DNA of 10,767 bases from Burkholderiaceae bacterium (GTDB lineage Bacteria > Pseudomonadota > Gammaproteobacteria > Burkholderiales > Burkholderiaceae_E), in the NCBI GenBank assembly GCA_023258775.1, contig JALQWJ010000032.1, positions 1 through 10,767 of the forward strand. The letters are read 5' to 3'. Shown here piece by piece: positions 9,543 to 10,767 of this stretch. The position numbers were made by a program, and so were the translations under genes. Every line of letters starts with the position of its first letter. Position 1 is the first letter of the stretch. The notes below the pieces were generated by a model, which did no database searches, was not told where the DNA came from, and was given only the letters and a program-made list of their open reading frames with translations.

Positions 9543-10767
9543 TTAATTGAATAGGCGAAGCGCCAAAGGCGATCCTGGTGCATAACCCGCATCGATAAGT
9601 TGTTGTTGCCTCTCGTGCACTTGTTTACCGATCGTTGCCAATTGATGCGCCTCAAGCACTTGGCCGTTATCGTCGAGCAATTGACCTCCAAATTGGCCGA
9701 CTGCCGAGGCTGCGCAATCCATCATTTTTTGCCAGGGTGATTCTTCCATCGGCGAGCGAGGCACATCCAGCATAAAAGTAATCCAATCCGGCTTGGGTCC
9801 AAGCGTCATCGAAAATAGTTCAATGCCCTGAGAAGTAAGCGAGGCCTGTCTTGTGTTTCCGCGATCGATAAGTCCAAGGCTCATTCCCATGCGTGAAAAG
9901 GCAAGGGTGGAAATCGCTTCTCCAAGCGCCAAATTAATGACAACCTGCGCATCGAGCGCAGCACAGGAGGCATCAACGCGGCGAGCTCTATCAAGTACTT
10001 CATGCATGCCGGCTGGTGCCGAACCGTCGGTCCAGCTGGCTTGTAACAGATCCCTGACTGACTGCAATGCGCTCAGGAAATCCGAATACTCCGTGGGCTT
10101 TAGCGGACCGCTTCGATTAGCCAGCAAGAGCCCAAGCCGCACCCGCGCAAATCTGAAGCCAGGCGCGACAGCAACCCAGGCCTGTTGAGGATCCGCTAAA
10201 ACCTGTGCCTCCAACAGTAAGGGTTTCGTGCCAACGCGGCGAAGCCCTTGAAAGGCTTGCAGGAGACGTTCACCTTGCCAGCCCTGCCAACTCTCAAGCC
10301 CAACGACAAGATCGACTTGTTCATCGATACCAACCCAGGGTTTACTTCTAACCCACTGCTTCAGATCTAAGACTGGCTCGGAAATTTCACCCTCCCTATC
10401 GGGTCCTTGATCTATTGGCTGCATTAAAGACTCGGAGCCTACGCGGTCTAAACCGCGATAACCCGGCATCTTGAGCTCAGGCGTCGGGTTACCTGACAGA
10501 GTTTGCGCTTGATCCTGCTCGCGCAACCGGATTTGGTGGGGCTCGGGATCGCGGGAGTGGCTATGGCTGGGATCGGGCTCGGGCTCGGGATCACTGGGGC
10601 GGCTTTGGCCAGGATCGGGCACTGACAGCATATCGGCTGCTCTCATAGCCAGAGCGTTTAGCCTATCTGCTGAAATCGATGTGTCAGCCCGGCGGGTCAC
10701 GCCGTTTTGAATATCATTTGCCTTGACATCATCGCTAGGCGCGTCAACGACAGGATCAAAGAAGTCA
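9543..10767 (-). CDS. zipA: Cell division protein ZipA, C-terminal FtsZ-binding part (5' end beyond right edge)
   Basis: ZipA anchors FtsZ to the inner membrane at the division site. The frame is open to the right edge: the residues before the GTG at 10700 read DFFDPVVDAPSDDVKANDIQ without a stop. The true start, and the N-terminal membrane anchor expected of ZipA, therefore lie outside, and the GTG is not taken as the start. The visible part has a charged, Pro/Asp/Ser-rich linker (about 10390-10700) followed by the globular FtsZ-binding domain. That domain carries signatures known from betaproteobacterial ZipA: LRRVGTKPLLLEA, GLLLANRSGPLKPTEYSDF, LDAQVVINLA, LDVPRSP, LLDDNGQVL and the terminal GSPLALRLF. 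Overall similarity to gammaproteobacterial ZipA is low, so assignment also leans on position directly upstream of ligA, where betaproteobacteria carry zipA (after smc). The stop lies 24 nt before ligA. Confidence 0.88.
   Translation of the reverse strand, partial: DFFDPVVDAPSDDVKANDIQNGVTRRADTSISADRLNALAMRAADMLSVPDPGQSRPSDPEPEPDPSHSHSRDPEPHQIRLREQDQAQTLSGNPTPELKMPGYRGLDRVGSESLMQPIDQGPDREGEISEPVLDLKQWVRSKPWVGIDEQVDLVVGLESWQGWQGERLLQAFQGLRRVGTKPLLLEAQVLADPQQAWVAVAPGFRFARVRLGLLLANRSGPLKPTEYSDFLSALQSVRDLLQASWTDGSAPAGMHEVLDRARRVDASCAALDAQVVINLALGEAISTLAFSRMGMSLGLIDRGNTRQASLTSQGIELFSMTLGPKPDWITFMLDVPRSPMEESPWQKMMDCAASAVGQFGGQLLDDNGQVLEAHQLATIGKQVHERQQQLIDAGYAPGSPLALRLFN
10538..10593. repeat. Low-complexity repeat tract in the ZipA linker
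   Basis: This stretch is built from GGGCTC, GGGATC and related hexamers. A perfect 12-nt direct repeat, GGGCTCGGGATC, occurs at 10539-10550 and 10581-10592. In the zipA frame each copy encodes Asp-Pro-Glu-Pro, within a run of Asp-Pro, Glu-Pro and Ser-His pairs. It matches the flexible Pro-rich linker found between membrane anchor and FtsZ-binding domain in ZipA proteins and looks like local repeat expansion. Confidence 0.75.

Noticed and set aside
10701..10767. Treating the GTG at 10700 as the start of a soluble, anchor-less ZipA
   Set aside because: The frame continues without a stop to the window edge with composition like the linker, so the gene is simply cut by the edge.

Overview
This is an ordinary chromosomal housekeeping region of a betaproteobacterium, most likely of the order Burkholderiales. 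The evidence is gene order and protein similarity recalled from known families: the encoded PyrH, RpsB, Tsf, GlnD and ZipA read like Burkholderiales proteins, and the ZipA C-terminal domain (LLANRSGPL, DDNG and PGSPLALRLF signatures) is of the betaproteobacterial type. Base composition looks moderate, around half GC by eye, which is lower than Burkholderia itself. I cannot name a genus.

Layout, left to right. Positions 1-2975 are a leftward translation cluster, read rpsB, tsf, pyrH, frr (ribosomal protein S2, elongation factor Ts, UMP kinase, ribosome recycling factor); frr is cut by the left edge. An intrinsic-terminator-like hairpin lies between rpsB and tsf and probably adjusts the S2 to EF-Ts ratio. 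Positions 2976-3185 are a divergent promoter region with a good leftward promoter for rpsB, a leader of about 140 nt and a self-complementary TATAATTATA element that could serve both directions. Positions 3186-6541 are a rightward pair, map (methionine aminopeptidase) and glnD (PII uridylyltransferase/uridylyl-removing enzyme). The order frr-pyrH-tsf-rpsB / map-glnD is also found in Escherichia coli.

Positions 6575-10767 are a second leftward cluster converging on glnD, read zipA (5' end beyond the right edge), ligA (NAD-dependent DNA ligase), then a purine nucleoside phosphorylase-family gene best read as S-methyl-5'-thioinosine phosphorylase. zipA-ligA adjacency is usual in betaproteobacteria, where smc normally precedes zipA, so smc is expected just beyond the right edge.

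Together the genes serve protein synthesis (S2, EF-Ts, RRF, N-terminal methionine removal), pyrimidine nucleotide supply, nitrogen signalling, division, DNA replication and repair, and methylthio-nucleoside salvage. Coding density is very high; the longest gene-free stretch is about 210 nt. I found no tRNA, rRNA, CRISPR array, insertion sequence, phage gene or defence gene, and no sign of a new biological system. The points worth a second look are small regulatory and sequence-level details.
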